Assembly (NCBI RefSeq): GCF_024721155.1
Contig: NZ_JAHVAP010000010.1
Location: forward strand, 1-64,000
Length of the DNA stretch: 64,000 nucleotides
Source: Mucilaginibacter phenanthrenivorans
Lineage (GTDB): Bacteria > Bacteroidota > Bacteroidia > Sphingobacteriales > Sphingobacteriaceae
Direction of reading: 5' to 3'
Of this stretch, positions 44,954-54,506 are shown piece after piece. The notes beneath the pieces are model-generated. The model made no database searches. It was not told the origin of the DNA and worked only from the letters and a program-made list of their open reading frames with translations. The position numbers and the translations under genes are program-made. The stretch's first letter is position 1. Each line of letters starts with the position of its first letter.

Positions 44954-45756
44954 AAAAGGAGATCACTGCAACCAGCGCAATGCTATTGTGTGCGTTGGCT
45001 GCGCCGGCCCAAAGTAACGTTAAATCGAATGGCTCAGATGACGTAATGCAATTGGCCGCTTATTTCTTGCCGTATTTATGTCTGCTACTAGTAGTCATTT
45101 TGTTCGTCAGAATATATTTAATACAAAAATTACAAAGATTACAAGATGAAAGTTATCAGAAATTAAAGGACCGTATAAAAGACGTTGATTGGAAAGTGAC
45201 TTCATTGGGACAACCGAACGAGTCTTCATTTGGCAATTTCGATAATAACGCGGCTATCAAACATCTTAAAAACCAGATCGCGGATATTTACGTCCAATTA
45301 CGGGCGCTTAAACCGAGCCCAATTTCGCAGCAAATAGAAGGGTCTGTTATCATTAGCAGTGAACCTCAGTCTGTTACGTCGGCTCCCGTTAACCAGCCAC
45401 AACCTCATCAGGAAGCACCACCTGCCGAAGAGGTGTTTTATTTATCTACACCAAACTCGGAGGGCAGCTTTAACGTTAGCTCGGCCCAACCCAACTATAG
45501 ACCAGGAGCTTCTATATACTGGTTCAAAAAGACGGCGCCCAATAAGGCTATTTTTAAGATTGATGAAAGGGAGGCTTCAATAAAACTTGCGTTGCAGTAC
45601 TCAGATAGGAATATCGACCCGGTGTGTGACTCCGCAAATGCCTATCATATGAGTGCAAAAAAAGTAAGAACGCCACTGGGAAATGAAGGAATTGCCGAAT
45701 TATTAGATGATAAGTGGATCGTGACCAAAAAAGCTAAAATTTATTATGAACAGTGA
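44950..45756 (+). CDS. Membrane-anchored coiled-coil protein, large operon gene 5
   Basis: 268 residues. A leader-like N-terminus (residues 5-20) is followed by a membrane helix (about 34-58, LAAYFLPYLCLLLVVILFV), a coiled coil (60-120), a Pro/Gln-rich linker and a compact C-terminal domain (about 175-268, IYWFKKTAPNKAIFKI) that ends basic. The family is not recognised. It overlaps both neighbours (4 and 11 bp), directly ahead of the motor pair. Confidence 0.6.
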   Translation: MKKEITATSAMLLCALAAPAQSNVKSNGSDDVMQLAAYFLPYLCLLLVVILFVRIYLIQKLQRLQDESYQKLKDRIKDVDWKVTSLGQPNESSFGNFDNNAAIKHLKNQIADIYVQLRALKPSPISQQIEGSVIISSEPQSVTSAPVNQPQPHQEAPPAEEVFYLSTPNSEGSFNVSSAQPNYRPGASIYWFKKTAPNKAIFKIDEREASIKLALQYSDRNIDPVCDSANAYHMSAKKVRTPLGNEGIAELLDDKWIVTKKAKIYYEQ

Positions 45757-47362
45757 ATCTGTAGAGTATCTGCTCCTTGCCTTTTTTCTTATCTTTCAAT
45801 TTGGCGTGTTTTTTTGGAACATCAAGAAGATTTTTGTCTATGAACATATCATCGCGGCGAATGCGATTTTTCGCTTAATTCCGGTAGAAGTAACGGAAAA
45901 CCTGATCCTCGAATCCGAGTCGGAAGACTTTTATGCAGATGATATGGAACCACAGGAGCGAAATCTTCTGGACGATAACGTTCCGGCAACGGTAAATCTG
46001 ATTGGCTGTAAAGGCGCGTCAGCTACGCTGAAAAACATACTGGCAGCTACCAATCGCTATTTGCTGCATAATAATATGGCAGCGGCCGATTTTCACCTGA
46101 TCAAGGACATCGCGGAACGCAATATAGATTCATCTGAAGAAGATATCAATCAAACGATTTCCGTACCCTTGTATTTGGGCTTGATGTCGACGATGATAGG
46201 AATCATCATCGGACTATTTAAGATGCCCAGCCTGGATTTGGCCGTAGATCCAACGGGAAAAGATGTGCTGTTAAACCAAGGGATCACCATGCTGATCGGC
46301 GGCGTGAAAATAGCAATGATCGCCAGTTTTTTCGGGCTGGGATTGACGATCATATGTTCCGGCTGGGTATTTAAAGGATCGAGGAACAAAGTTGAAAAAC
46401 GTAAAAATACCTTTTATTCATTTGTGCAGACTGCTTTACTGCCTGCCATGAACCAAAGCATTGGTTCTTCGCTTAACTCTTTACAACATAACCTTTTGCG
46501 GTTTAATGATGAATTTGCCAGTAACCTTCAAAGGCTTTCCGGCATCTTCAAGCAAAATTATGAAGCGCTCGTCATGCAGGAAAATATCTTGCGGGAAATA
46601 AATAACCTGGATATGGTGAAACTATCCCGCTTTAACCTGGATATGTTCAGGGAAGTGGATAAGTCGGTCAAGGAATTTGAAAGATTTAATACGGGTATGG
46701 CCCACTTGAACGATTTTGTAGCAACCTCCAAAGATTTATCGGAACGTGTAACCGATTTAATGAACCGTTCCTCAAACTTTGAGCATATCGCGAACAACTT
46801 ACAGGACAGGCTGAATACCAGCGAGCAATTATTGCGGTTTTTAGGGGATCATTTTGCTACGTTATCAGAACACAAAGACCTTGTCGTCACCGCAGTTGGT
46901 GATGCCTCCGTTTATATTGCTAATCTATTTCGCGAATTACAGGAGCATTTTAAACAAACAGGCCAGAATCTCAAGCTGCATACCACGGAAGAACTGCTGG
47001 CTTTAAAAGCCGCGCTTGCGGACAGCCGTACAAGCCTCTCCAACCTGGAGTTTTTAAAACAGCTTGATCAGCTAGAGCGGTTGGCAAGCTTGCAACGCCT
47101 TGACGAGCTTAGTAGTTTAAAATCTTTGAACACGCTGGGAGAATTGAAGCAGTTATCCGAACTGACTGAAATCAGCAAAGGTGTAGCCATATTTAACGAA
47201 AACGCAGTTTTCCAAACGCAGACGACCAGCCTGCTCCAGGAACTAAATGTCAACATGGGTTCCGCTATAAACCTGATTGAACAGGTACATGCCGATTGGG
47301 TGGAAGACAAAAATTCTGGAATTGGCGGCGCTGTAAAAAGACTATTCCGCAGACAAAACTGA
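45746..47362 (+). CDS. ZorA-like MotA/TolQ/ExbB channel with coiled-coil tail
   Basis: 538 residues. There are three membrane helices: about 6-28, 139-158 (SVPLYLGLMSTMIGIIIGLF) and 181-207 (IGGVKIAMIASFFGLGLTII). The second and third match the MotA/TolQ/ExbB proton-channel domain, including the Pro-x-LGL-x-(S/G)T start. About 330 residues of almost pure coiled coil follow, a feature of ZorA of the Zorya anti-phage system rather than of flagellar MotA. Near the end there is a Leu-rich stretch of repeated L-x-x-L-x-x-L (SLQRLDELSSLKSLNTLGEL). Expected inner-membrane, proton-driven, with its tail in the cytoplasm. Confidence 0.8.
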   Translation: MNSESVEYLLLAFFLIFQFGVFFWNIKKIFVYEHIIAANAIFRLIPVEVTENLILESESEDFYADDMEPQERNLLDDNVPATVNLIGCKGASATLKNILAATNRYLLHNNMAAADFHLIKDIAERNIDSSEEDINQTISVPLYLGLMSTMIGIIIGLFKMPSLDLAVDPTGKDVLLNQGITMLIGGVKIAMIASFFGLGLTIICSGWVFKGSRNKVEKRKNTFYSFVQTALLPAMNQSIGSSLNSLQHNLLRFNDEFASNLQRLSGIFKQNYEALVMQENILREINNLDMVKLSRFNLDMFREVDKSVKEFERFNTGMAHLNDFVATSKDLSERVTDLMNRSSNFEHIANNLQDRLNTSEQLLRFLGDHFATLSEHKDLVVTAVGDASVYIANLFRELQEHFKQTGQNLKLHTTEELLALKAALADSRTSLSNLEFLKQLDQLERLASLQRLDELSSLKSLNTLGELKQLSELTEISKGVAIFNENAVFQTQTTSLLQELNVNMGSAINLIEQVHADWVEDKNSGIGGAVKRLFRRQN

Positions 47363-47366
47363 TCAT

Positions 47367-47978
47367 ATGAAAAAGAAAAGTCAAGACGGTTTTTTTTGGC
47401 CAAGTTTCACAGACTTAATGACCAGCTTATTCTTTATCATGTTAGTACTCTATGTGCTGACTTATATTAAAATGAAGAACCAGCAGCGTGTAACAGAACG
47501 ACAACTAAGCAAAATCAAACAGATTACAGCTGCGGTAAAAGCCCTCGATAAAAATTATTTCCGCTATGATGCCGTGTATAAACGCTACCAGCTATCCCGG
47601 AACATACATTATGCATCCGAGAAATCGGTCATCAGTGCAGAAGACACCACTTACTTGGTCGGTGCAGGACTTTCTATCAGTAACCTGATCGAAAAGCTAC
47701 ACAAGCTTACGGGCACGGAAGATACCCGGTACATCGTGATTGTGGAAGGCATGTCGTCAACAGATCAATACATAAAAAATTTCCAGTTGAGCTATGACCG
47801 CGCACAATCCATCCGAGTACTGTGGATCAGGCATCACATCAAATTCGACCCGGCGGTCTGTGAGTTACAAATATCCGGTTCGGGACTTGGTGGCGTCGGA
47901 CGTGATCCGGTAGAAGAAAAGAACCAACGAATACTGATCCAGATTGTCCCGAAAATAGGGGATTTCACTACATTATAA
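47367..47978 (+). CDS. ZorB-like MotB/OmpA-domain stator
   Basis: 203 residues. One membrane helix near the N-terminus carries the ion-binding Asp (FWPSFTDLMTSLFFIMLVLY, Asp16). A helix-rich linker and an OmpA/MotB-type peptidoglycan-binding domain follow (about 105-197; TRYIVIVEGMSS, FQLSYDRAQSIRVLW, GVGRDPVEEKNQRILIQIVP). It starts 4 bp after the ZorA-like gene. The pair should form a ZorAB/MotAB-type proton-powered unit anchored in the cell wall. OmpA-type cell-wall binding is family knowledge; coupling to the other operon products is inference. Confidence 0.82.
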   Translation: MKKKSQDGFFWPSFTDLMTSLFFIMLVLYVLTYIKMKNQQRVTERQLSKIKQITAAVKALDKNYFRYDAVYKRYQLSRNIHYASEKSVISAEDTTYLVGAGLSISNLIEKLHKLTGTEDTRYIVIVEGMSSTDQYIKNFQLSYDRAQSIRVLWIRHHIKFDPAVCELQISGSGLGGVGRDPVEEKNQRILIQIVPKIGDFTTL

Positions 47979-47987
47979 AACTTAGTC

Positions 47988-48572
47988 ATGCGAGCTGTAT
48001 ATACCATTTGTTTTATTGCATCGATGATTTACTTCTCGTCCTGTGGCTGCGGTCCGTCACGGAAACAGGTGCTCCAGCGTCAAATCGATAGCTTGAGCGA
48101 ATTGGTGTCAAAGAAAAAAAATGAAAATAGTCAAAAGCTCCGAACGATTGACAAATTGAGTGATCAAAAGGAAGATTTATATTTATCAACCACATTGATC
48201 GGGCACCAAGTCGATTCTATACTCACAAATTTTCCCGATGCCGTCGCGTACATCAGAGACTTTGACAAGTCAACCTCCGAAATCGTTAAAGATTATTTGC
48301 AGAACTTAAGAGACAGCGACCGCTGGAACCAACTTTGGCACCGGGGCGGAATATGGCTGTACGGCCAGGTTCCGGACAACGAGAAGCTGATCAAAGATAT
48401 CAGAAACAGTTTGCAATTTTTGGAAGGCAAGCGTGAAAAACTGGCGACCCAAATAAGAGTAATAGATAATCAACTCGCTGATTTGCGGGATGCCATCAGA
48501 TTCAATAATGAAGCTATCCATAACTGGAAAACAAATATCGATGACAAAACAACGGAAGCAAACAGTGAGTGA
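47988..48572 (+). CDS. Coiled-coil lipoprotein, large operon gene 8
   Basis: 194 residues with a lipoprotein-like signal (SCGCGPS; lipid Cys about 18). A coiled coil covers about 27-70, followed by a more compact region (WNQLWHRGGIWLYGQVPDNE) and a second coiled coil (about 135-180). The family is not recognised. The signal places it outside the inner membrane, where it could contact the OmpA part of the ZorB-like protein. Its 3' end overlaps the next gene. Confidence 0.6.
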   Translation: MRAVYTICFIASMIYFSSCGCGPSRKQVLQRQIDSLSELVSKKKNENSQKLRTIDKLSDQKEDLYLSTTLIGHQVDSILTNFPDAVAYIRDFDKSTSEIVKDYLQNLRDSDRWNQLWHRGGIWLYGQVPDNEKLIKDIRNSLQFLEGKREKLATQIRVIDNQLADLRDAIRFNNEAIHNWKTNIDDKTTEANSE

Positions 48573-48984
48573 GGCACTCGCGAAAGAAAAAAAGGAAAAT
48601 GAATGGCTGAAACCGGCAATCATCATCGCCATCCTTGCGCTGCTCAGTTCGGTCTGCTTCAATTTTGTGCAGTATAAGCAAAATGAGCGAACCAGTCAAC
48701 GTGCCCGTGACGCTGAACGTCGCGCCCTGCATCTTGAAAAAATGAAGACCGATTGGCTTGATGAAATGCAACGTTCTTTAGCAGCAACTAATAGCCGTAT
48801 TGTGACTGTCTATGATCAGCTTCGACTGGATTCTTTATCGTCTGAGCGAAGTGATCCTGAGGCGCGACAAGCAGGGCTTAATAATTACGATCGCGACCAT
48901 GCGGAATTCACTGCTTTAGTACAACAAAAACAACGGTTACGTGGTGAGATCGATCAGTATTTGGCAAACGATAAAGCACCATGA
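48541..48984 (+). CDS. Membrane-anchored coiled-coil protein, large operon gene 9
   Basis: 147 residues from ATG 48541, overlapping the previous gene by 32 bp (a GTG at 48565 is an alternative). One membrane helix (about 25-44, IIIAILALLSSVCFNFV) is followed by a long helical, charged region. No family is recognised. It overlaps the nuclease-helicase gene by 4 bp (ATGA) and may couple the membrane part of the operon to the DNA-processing part. Confidence 0.58.
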   Translation: MTKQRKQTVSEALAKEKKENEWLKPAIIIAILALLSSVCFNFVQYKQNERTSQRARDAERRALHLEKMKTDWLDEMQRSLAATNSRIVTVYDQLRLDSLSSERSDPEARQAGLNNYDRDHAEFTALVQQKQRLRGEIDQYLANDKAP

Positions 48985-51900
48985 AACTAGTAAACGATGA
49001 TATTACTTTTTCGGCGAGTGATGTTTCGAATCATTTGGCCTGTAAGTACCTGACTGTATTGAATGCAAAGGCTGCTAGAGGTTTGATTGATCAGCAGCAG
49101 TACCGCGACCCCTCTCTACAAATCTTGCAGGAACGGGGCCAAGAGTTCGAACATTCATATATCGAGGCGCTACGCATTAAGGGCATCCCCATAACCAATC
49201 CCCAGCAAGGGACGGAAGGTACTGCTTTATCAAGGACAATTCAAGCGATGAAAAATGGGGCACCAGCAATCTACCAGGCAGAGCTACGATCAGGCAAATG
49301 GGGCGGTAGGGCTGATTTTTTGATCAAGGTACCCCGGCCAAGTCAACTAGGTGATTATAGTTACGAAGTTCTGGATACTAAACTCGCGAGGGAAACGAGA
49401 GCCGGCACGATGTTGCAACTAGCACTTTACACCCAACTAATAGCTGAAATTCAAGGCACCATGCCAGAATTGATGCATGTCGCGACCCCGGCGACCTCTA
49501 CTGACCCGCAACACTACAGGTGTGATGATTTTATGGCCTATTTCCGGCTGGTTTGTGAAAGAATGTCCGAAACAGTAGCTGATGCTGAAATAAGCGCTTT
49601 TTACCCTGACCCGGTGAGTCATTGCGATGTCTGTTCCTGGTGGCGCGAATGTAATAACCGCCGCAGGGCAGACGATCATTTGTCCCTGGTCGCAGGAGTG
49701 AGCATGTTACACACAGCTGAAATCAAACATTGGGGAGTGGATACCCTTGAAACCCTGGCCCAATTATCGCTCCCCTTACAAAACCGTCCCACACGTGGCG
49801 CAATCGATACTTATGTGAAATTACGGGAACAAGCCCGCGTTCAATTAACCGCTCGTCAAACAAAAGCACCCTATTTTGAAACATTGGCGATTTCGGCTGA
49901 TGCAGGGTTTTGTAAACTACCTGCACCTGATGTCGGTGATATATTTTTTGATTTGGAAGGTGATCCATTTGTCGGCTTGGCCGGCTTGGAGTATTTGTTT
50001 GGCTGGGTTACCGATGACATTTATCACTCCTCCTGGTCTTTCGATGCCGAACAGGAAAAAGTCAGTTTCGAACGATTTGTCGATTCCGTTATGCAGCGGT
50101 GGCGAGAGCATCCGGACATGCATGTTTATCATTATACCGCCTATGAGCCCGGCGCGTTAAAACGCCTAATGGGTAAGTATTTGACCCGTGAGACTGAAAT
50201 GGACCAGCTCCTTCGGGCAGGCGTATTCGTCGATCTATATACCATCACCAAGCAAAGTCTCCGTGCTGGTATCGAACGTTACTCACTCAAAGAGTTGGAA
50301 ATATTTTATGGTTTTATCCGAAAGGTTGAATTACGGGATGCCGCAGAAGCCCTAAGAACTGCAGAACGCATATTAGAACGAACCGCGCAGGATAGCTTAC
50401 CTGATGAACTTAAATCCGTTATTGGATACTATAACGCGGACGATTGCTTTGCCACCGCTCATTTGCGCAACTGGCTGGAAAAATTACGTAAACAGTTAAT
50501 AGATGAAGGACAAGTGATCCCGAGACCGCTGCCAGCCAGCGGTACAGCCAGCGAAGCACTGACAGTCCATGATTTGATGGTCAAAGCTATCTTCGACCAG
50601 CTTATGGCCGGTGTGCCGCTTGAAAAGGAAGCGCGCAGCGCCGCCCAGCAAGCGCGTTGGATATTAGGCGGTATGCTGGATTACTATCGAAGGGAAGACA
50701 AATCCAAATGGTGGGAATACTATCGACTGGTTGAAATGCCGGAAGATGAGCTTTTGGAAGAAAAGGCTGCAATTGCATACCTGCAACTCATACCTGGATC
50801 ACGCAGACCGGAGAAAAAGAGTTTTGTAGACCAATATCGTTTCCCATTCCAAGAATGTGAATTAAGAGCTGGCGCCGAACTGAAACTTCAAAACCAACAA
50901 AAGTGGGGCACGATTTTCGCCATAGACAAAGAACAAGGCATCGTTTCGATATTGAAAGGACCTAGTATCAAAGACATTCACTCTTCCGCTGTTTTCTCTA
51001 TTGATATTCTGAATGCTTCCGAAAAACAAAAAGCGATTATCCGCTTATCTCAATGGATTTTGTTATATGGCATTGAAGCTACATTCCCAGAATACCGCGC
51101 CGCGCGTGATCTTTTGTTAAGGGAAGCCCCAAGAGTCCGGGCTGGCATTGATTGGGGAAAGGAACCATTCGCCGCTGCGCTGGGAGGTATTCATATGCTG
51201 AAGGGCGGTGTATTGCCGATTCAAGGCCCTCCAGGTGCCGGCAAGAGTTATACCGCTTCAAATATGATCATCGAGGCAGTTAAAGCAGGCAAAAAGGTTG
51301 GCATCACCGCTATGAGCCACAAAGTGATCAGGAATTTGCTGGAAAAAACTGTTGAAGCGGCTCAAAAAGAAGGCGTAAGCCTGACCTGCCTGCATAAAGT
51401 CACAACACTGGGTGAGCCTACTGCCGGCATCATTGAAACGACGAAAAATGATGAGGTTTGGAACGCTCTTTCGCAAAATCGGGTTCAAGTTGCCGGTGGC
51501 ACAGCTTGGCTTTGGGCCAATGAATCGAGTTATGAGCTAGTCGATATTCTTTTCGTCGATGAAGCAGGACAATTATCGCTGATTGACACCGTAGCTGCGG
51601 CGCAAGGCTCAGACAATCTTGTTCTGCTCGGCGATCCGCAACAACTCAAGCAACCCCAACAAGGCAGCCACCCTGAAGGCAGTGAAGTATCATCATTAGA
51701 ACATATCCTACAAGAGCACCAAACGATTACCGCAGATCGAGGCATCTTCCTTGAACAAACCTGGCGGATGCACCCTAATGTCTGCAGCTTCATCTCCGAG
51801 CTATTTTACGAAAATCGCTTAATATCGGCGGGAGGACTTGAGAAACAGGTGTTGATGGGGCCGATTATTAATGGCGCAGGTTTATGGTTTCTGCCGGTTC

Positions 51901-52370
51901 CGCATGAAGGTAACCAAAGCGCGTCCAGACAGGAAGCGGAAGCGGTTAAAAAACTCGTGAGTTTGCTTACAAATGGACAAACCAACTGGACAGATCGCGA
52001 CGAAAAAACTAAGACCGTTGATACCGGGGACATCAAGATCATCTCACCTTACAATTCACAAGTACAAGAAATCAACGCAATCCTAAACGGGACCGTAGAA
52101 ACTGGCACAGTTGATAAATTCCAGGGTCAGGAGTCACCAATCATCATTTTTTCAATGGCAACTTCCAGTCCTGAAAACGCTCCGCGTGGCATGGACTTTC
52201 TTTACAGTCTTAATCGTCTTAACGTTGCTGTTTCCAGGGCTAAAACAGCTTGTATTATCGTTGCCAGTCCAAAACTTTTTGAACCTGATTGTAAAAGTCC
52301 CGCACAGATCCGACTTGCTAACGCCTACTGCCGATACCTGGAAATGGCACAAATCATTACTATAAATTAA
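48981..52370 (+). CDS. Dna2-like RecB nuclease, RNase H fold and SF1 helicase
   Basis: 1129 residues in three parts. N-terminal PD-(D/E)XK RecB-type nuclease (about 8-235): RADFL, then VLDTKLA (about 129-135) and LQLALYTQLI. Four Cys that fit a Cas4/AddB-like Fe-S cluster are LACKYL (Cys21) and HCDVCSWWREC (about 214-224). Second, an RNase H-like 3'-5' exonuclease domain (about 318-500): FFDLEGDPF, YHYTAYEPGALK, YNADDCFATAH. Third, an SF1 helicase of the Dna2/Upf1 type: GPPGAGKS (about 748), VDEAGQ (859), GDPQQLKQPQQG (about 882), TWRMHP, VDKFQGQE and VSRAK (about 1083). This is the TM0106-like nuclease-helicase layout. It likely processes DNA ends. Confidence 0.85.
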   Translation: MKLVNDDITFSASDVSNHLACKYLTVLNAKAARGLIDQQQYRDPSLQILQERGQEFEHSYIEALRIKGIPITNPQQGTEGTALSRTIQAMKNGAPAIYQAELRSGKWGGRADFLIKVPRPSQLGDYSYEVLDTKLARETRAGTMLQLALYTQLIAEIQGTMPELMHVATPATSTDPQHYRCDDFMAYFRLVCERMSETVADAEISAFYPDPVSHCDVCSWWRECNNRRRADDHLSLVAGVSMLHTAEIKHWGVDTLETLAQLSLPLQNRPTRGAIDTYVKLREQARVQLTARQTKAPYFETLAISADAGFCKLPAPDVGDIFFDLEGDPFVGLAGLEYLFGWVTDDIYHSSWSFDAEQEKVSFERFVDSVMQRWREHPDMHVYHYTAYEPGALKRLMGKYLTRETEMDQLLRAGVFVDLYTITKQSLRAGIERYSLKELEIFYGFIRKVELRDAAEALRTAERILERTAQDSLPDELKSVIGYYNADDCFATAHLRNWLEKLRKQLIDEGQVIPRPLPASGTASEALTVHDLMVKAIFDQLMAGVPLEKEARSAAQQARWILGGMLDYYRREDKSKWWEYYRLVEMPEDELLEEKAAIAYLQLIPGSRRPEKKSFVDQYRFPFQECELRAGAELKLQNQQKWGTIFAIDKEQGIVSILKGPSIKDIHSSAVFSIDILNASEKQKAIIRLSQWILLYGIEATFPEYRAARDLLLREAPRVRAGIDWGKEPFAAALGGIHMLKGGVLPIQGPPGAGKSYTASNMIIEAVKAGKKVGITAMSHKVIRNLLEKTVEAAQKEGVSLTCLHKVTTLGEPTAGIIETTKNDEVWNALSQNRVQVAGGTAWLWANESSYELVDILFVDEAGQLSLIDTVAAAQGSDNLVLLGDPQQLKQPQQGSHPEGSEVSSLEHILQEHQTITADRGIFLEQTWRMHPNVCSFISELFYENRLISAGGLEKQVLMGPIINGAGLWFLPVPHEGNQSASRQEAEAVKKLVSLLTNGQTNWTDRDEKTKTVDTGDIKIISPYNSQVQEINAILNGTVETGTVDKFQGQESPIIIFSMATSSPENAPRGMDFLYSLNRLNVAVSRAKTACIIVASPKLFEPDCKSPAQIRLANAYCRYLEMAQIITIN

Positions 52371-52412
52371 AATCACCGAATTTTATTATATTAGTCTTTA
52401 CTTTCTTATTAT

Positions 52413-54506
52413 ATGGCCCTAGTTTTATTTTTCATTTTCGTGCTGTTGGTGGTGATATTTAGAAAGAAAACACCCGCTAAAAAAGTGCCGGTTTATACAA
52501 AGCCTAAGCCCTTGCAACAAAACTCAAAACAAAGCCCCAGTTTTCAAACACAAAGTCCCAATATCCTTACTCCTTCAAAAACACCACCAACCGCCGCAGC
52601 ACCATCAAGTCCGAACGCTGTCGCTGCCGACCTTGCAGCTAAACATTTTGGCTGGGAATGGGAGGAGTTATTGCGTAATAAGGCTACCCATTTTACCATT
52701 GCTACTAATCCTGAAATCCGGTTACGGATTGCACTGATTTATCAATCTATGCTACAGATTGATTTACGCGACTTATTATACAGTTTTATCAATACCTCCA
52801 CTACGTTAAATTATGGGCCTGATGGCCAATTGCGCCGTAGGCTTCCATATATTTATGACGCGCTGCATTTGGGTACATATGCGCTCATTAAGGCGGGCAA
52901 ATTTGACGATGAACATATCAGGGCGTTGTTAGCGTCATTGATCAAGGCTTACCGTGAGGAAAAGAGAGCGCCTTTAATTAACCCTGTCCCAGTCAAGATC
53001 AATGAGATAGTTGATTCGGTGGCCGCAGCTAATCTCATTCCTCCCATACAGGTTCCTGTCGAAGTTTCCAAGACACCTAACGTGATCGACGTTGTTCCCG
53101 GAGATGTTAAGCTCAACTTGGGGATATCCGTTGGCTTTACTACCCCAACCAATTTCACCAGCAGCACGAGTCAAGTGTACCAGGCATATAATCCGGATGA
53201 TTATAAACTCGGTACAAAATATAAAGCAAAATTAAACTTAAGTCCACAGGAAGTTATATGGTTGAATAAGTTCATGCATTACACCAATGCCTTCAATGGC
53301 ATTGAAGGATGTTCCATTGCCGTGATCAACCTTTATCTGGGCGCCATAAAAAAAATGGTACGGCGTTTTGCAAACGAGCCGGTCGGTCTGCAGCAGCGGC
53401 TGGAAGATATCAAAAATGCCGCCTATAGATTTTCAATGAACCAACCTAGCCAATGGGGGTATTATGACCATAGCCAGGTAAAGGAATCTACCGAGGCAGA
53501 CCTTTACTACACCGTTTACAAGAAAGCGGAGAGCGCGATGCGTGAAGCCTGGGAAAGTGGGCGAAGTATTTCTCCCGCATTCAACACCCGCAGTCAGGAA
53601 GCTGTAGAATTATTCAAGCGTTACACCGAACCCACGCTTAACGAAGTCATACTTGAACTAATTCCAAATATACCACCACCGGATGAAGACACAGAAATAG
53701 AATTAAATCAAAAAAACTCCACCAGGTGGAAACATCAGTTTGAACGGATTATCAACGGTACTAACCGTGATACAAAAACGATAGTTAAAGAAATCCACCA
53801 CCTGGCTAAGTTGAACAAGAAAAACCCTTCGGTAGAAAATATCTATTACGAAGCGGCAAAGTTTATGGCGCAGGTCGATAAAGTTGAGGCGCTGGGGATG
53901 TATTTGTATTACATCAAGTTTGATCAAAAATCAGCGCGCATCGATAACAAGCCATTTAATAAAACCATCCAAAAGCAATTATTTAAAACGGCGGAACAAC
54001 AAGCTGAATTTCACACCATTGTAGACGAATTGATCGTATTAAATGACATTAAACAATCCCTTAAAAAGGTCGCTGTTTTCTATGAACCCAAACGCAAAAG
54101 GATCACCCTGGATGACAGCGCCATTAAACTCGCCGGACAGGAGCTATCAGGCACCGTTACTGTCCTGAATAAATATTTGAAAGAAGAAGAAGATGAACTG
54201 GAACCAGCTGCCTATGAAACAGATTCACCTAGCGCTACCATGACAATACAAACCGATGCGGTTGCAGAAGCGTCCTTCCTTAACGTTTTGCAAATATCCC
54301 TTTTAACTTTATTTGAATCCAATAATTTCAAGCTTCCGCCTGATGCCGTTAACAACTTTGTCCAGCAGCATGGCGCTTTTAAAAATCAACTGATCGAAAG
54401 CATTAACGATGCTTGCATTGATGTTCTGGATGATGTACTCATCGAAGAAAGCGAAGAAGAATATACCATTGACCCTGATTATTTTAGAAAAATATACCCT
54501 GAATGA
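52413..54506 (+). CDS. Membrane-anchored TerB-C domain protein, large operon gene 11
   Basis: 697 residues. An N-terminal membrane helix (2-18, ALVLFFIFVLLVVIF) is followed by a Pro/Gln-rich linker to about 70, a helical middle region (about 75-470, TerB-N-like) and a C-terminal TerB-C-type end (about 610-697; FESNNFKLPPDAVNN, LIESINDACIDVLDDVLIEE, DYFRKIYPE). Proteins with this end are linked in comparative genomics to ATPase and helicase genes in Ter-associated DNA-processing loci. The membrane anchor would hold the complex at the inner membrane. It overlaps the ATPase gene by 4 bp. Confidence 0.68.
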   Translation: MALVLFFIFVLLVVIFRKKTPAKKVPVYTKPKPLQQNSKQSPSFQTQSPNILTPSKTPPTAAAPSSPNAVAADLAAKHFGWEWEELLRNKATHFTIATNPEIRLRIALIYQSMLQIDLRDLLYSFINTSTTLNYGPDGQLRRRLPYIYDALHLGTYALIKAGKFDDEHIRALLASLIKAYREEKRAPLINPVPVKINEIVDSVAAANLIPPIQVPVEVSKTPNVIDVVPGDVKLNLGISVGFTTPTNFTSSTSQVYQAYNPDDYKLGTKYKAKLNLSPQEVIWLNKFMHYTNAFNGIEGCSIAVINLYLGAIKKMVRRFANEPVGLQQRLEDIKNAAYRFSMNQPSQWGYYDHSQVKESTEADLYYTVYKKAESAMREAWESGRSISPAFNTRSQEAVELFKRYTEPTLNEVILELIPNIPPPDEDTEIELNQKNSTRWKHQFERIINGTNRDTKTIVKEIHHLAKLNKKNPSVENIYYEAAKFMAQVDKVEALGMYLYYIKFDQKSARIDNKPFNKTIQKQLFKTAEQQAEFHTIVDELIVLNDIKQSLKKVAVFYEPKRKRITLDDSAIKLAGQELSGTVTVLNKYLKEEEDELEPAAYETDSPSATMTIQTDAVAEASFLNVLQISLLTLFESNNFKLPPDAVNNFVQQHGAFKNQLIESINDACIDVLDDVLIEESEEEYTIDPDYFRKIYPE

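Noticed and set aside
45746..47978. Calling the motor pair ExbB/ExbD or gliding GldL/GldM
   Set aside because: The partner has an OmpA/MotB domain, not the short ExbD fold or the long GldM periplasmic repeats, and the channel tail is a long coiled coil as in ZorA.
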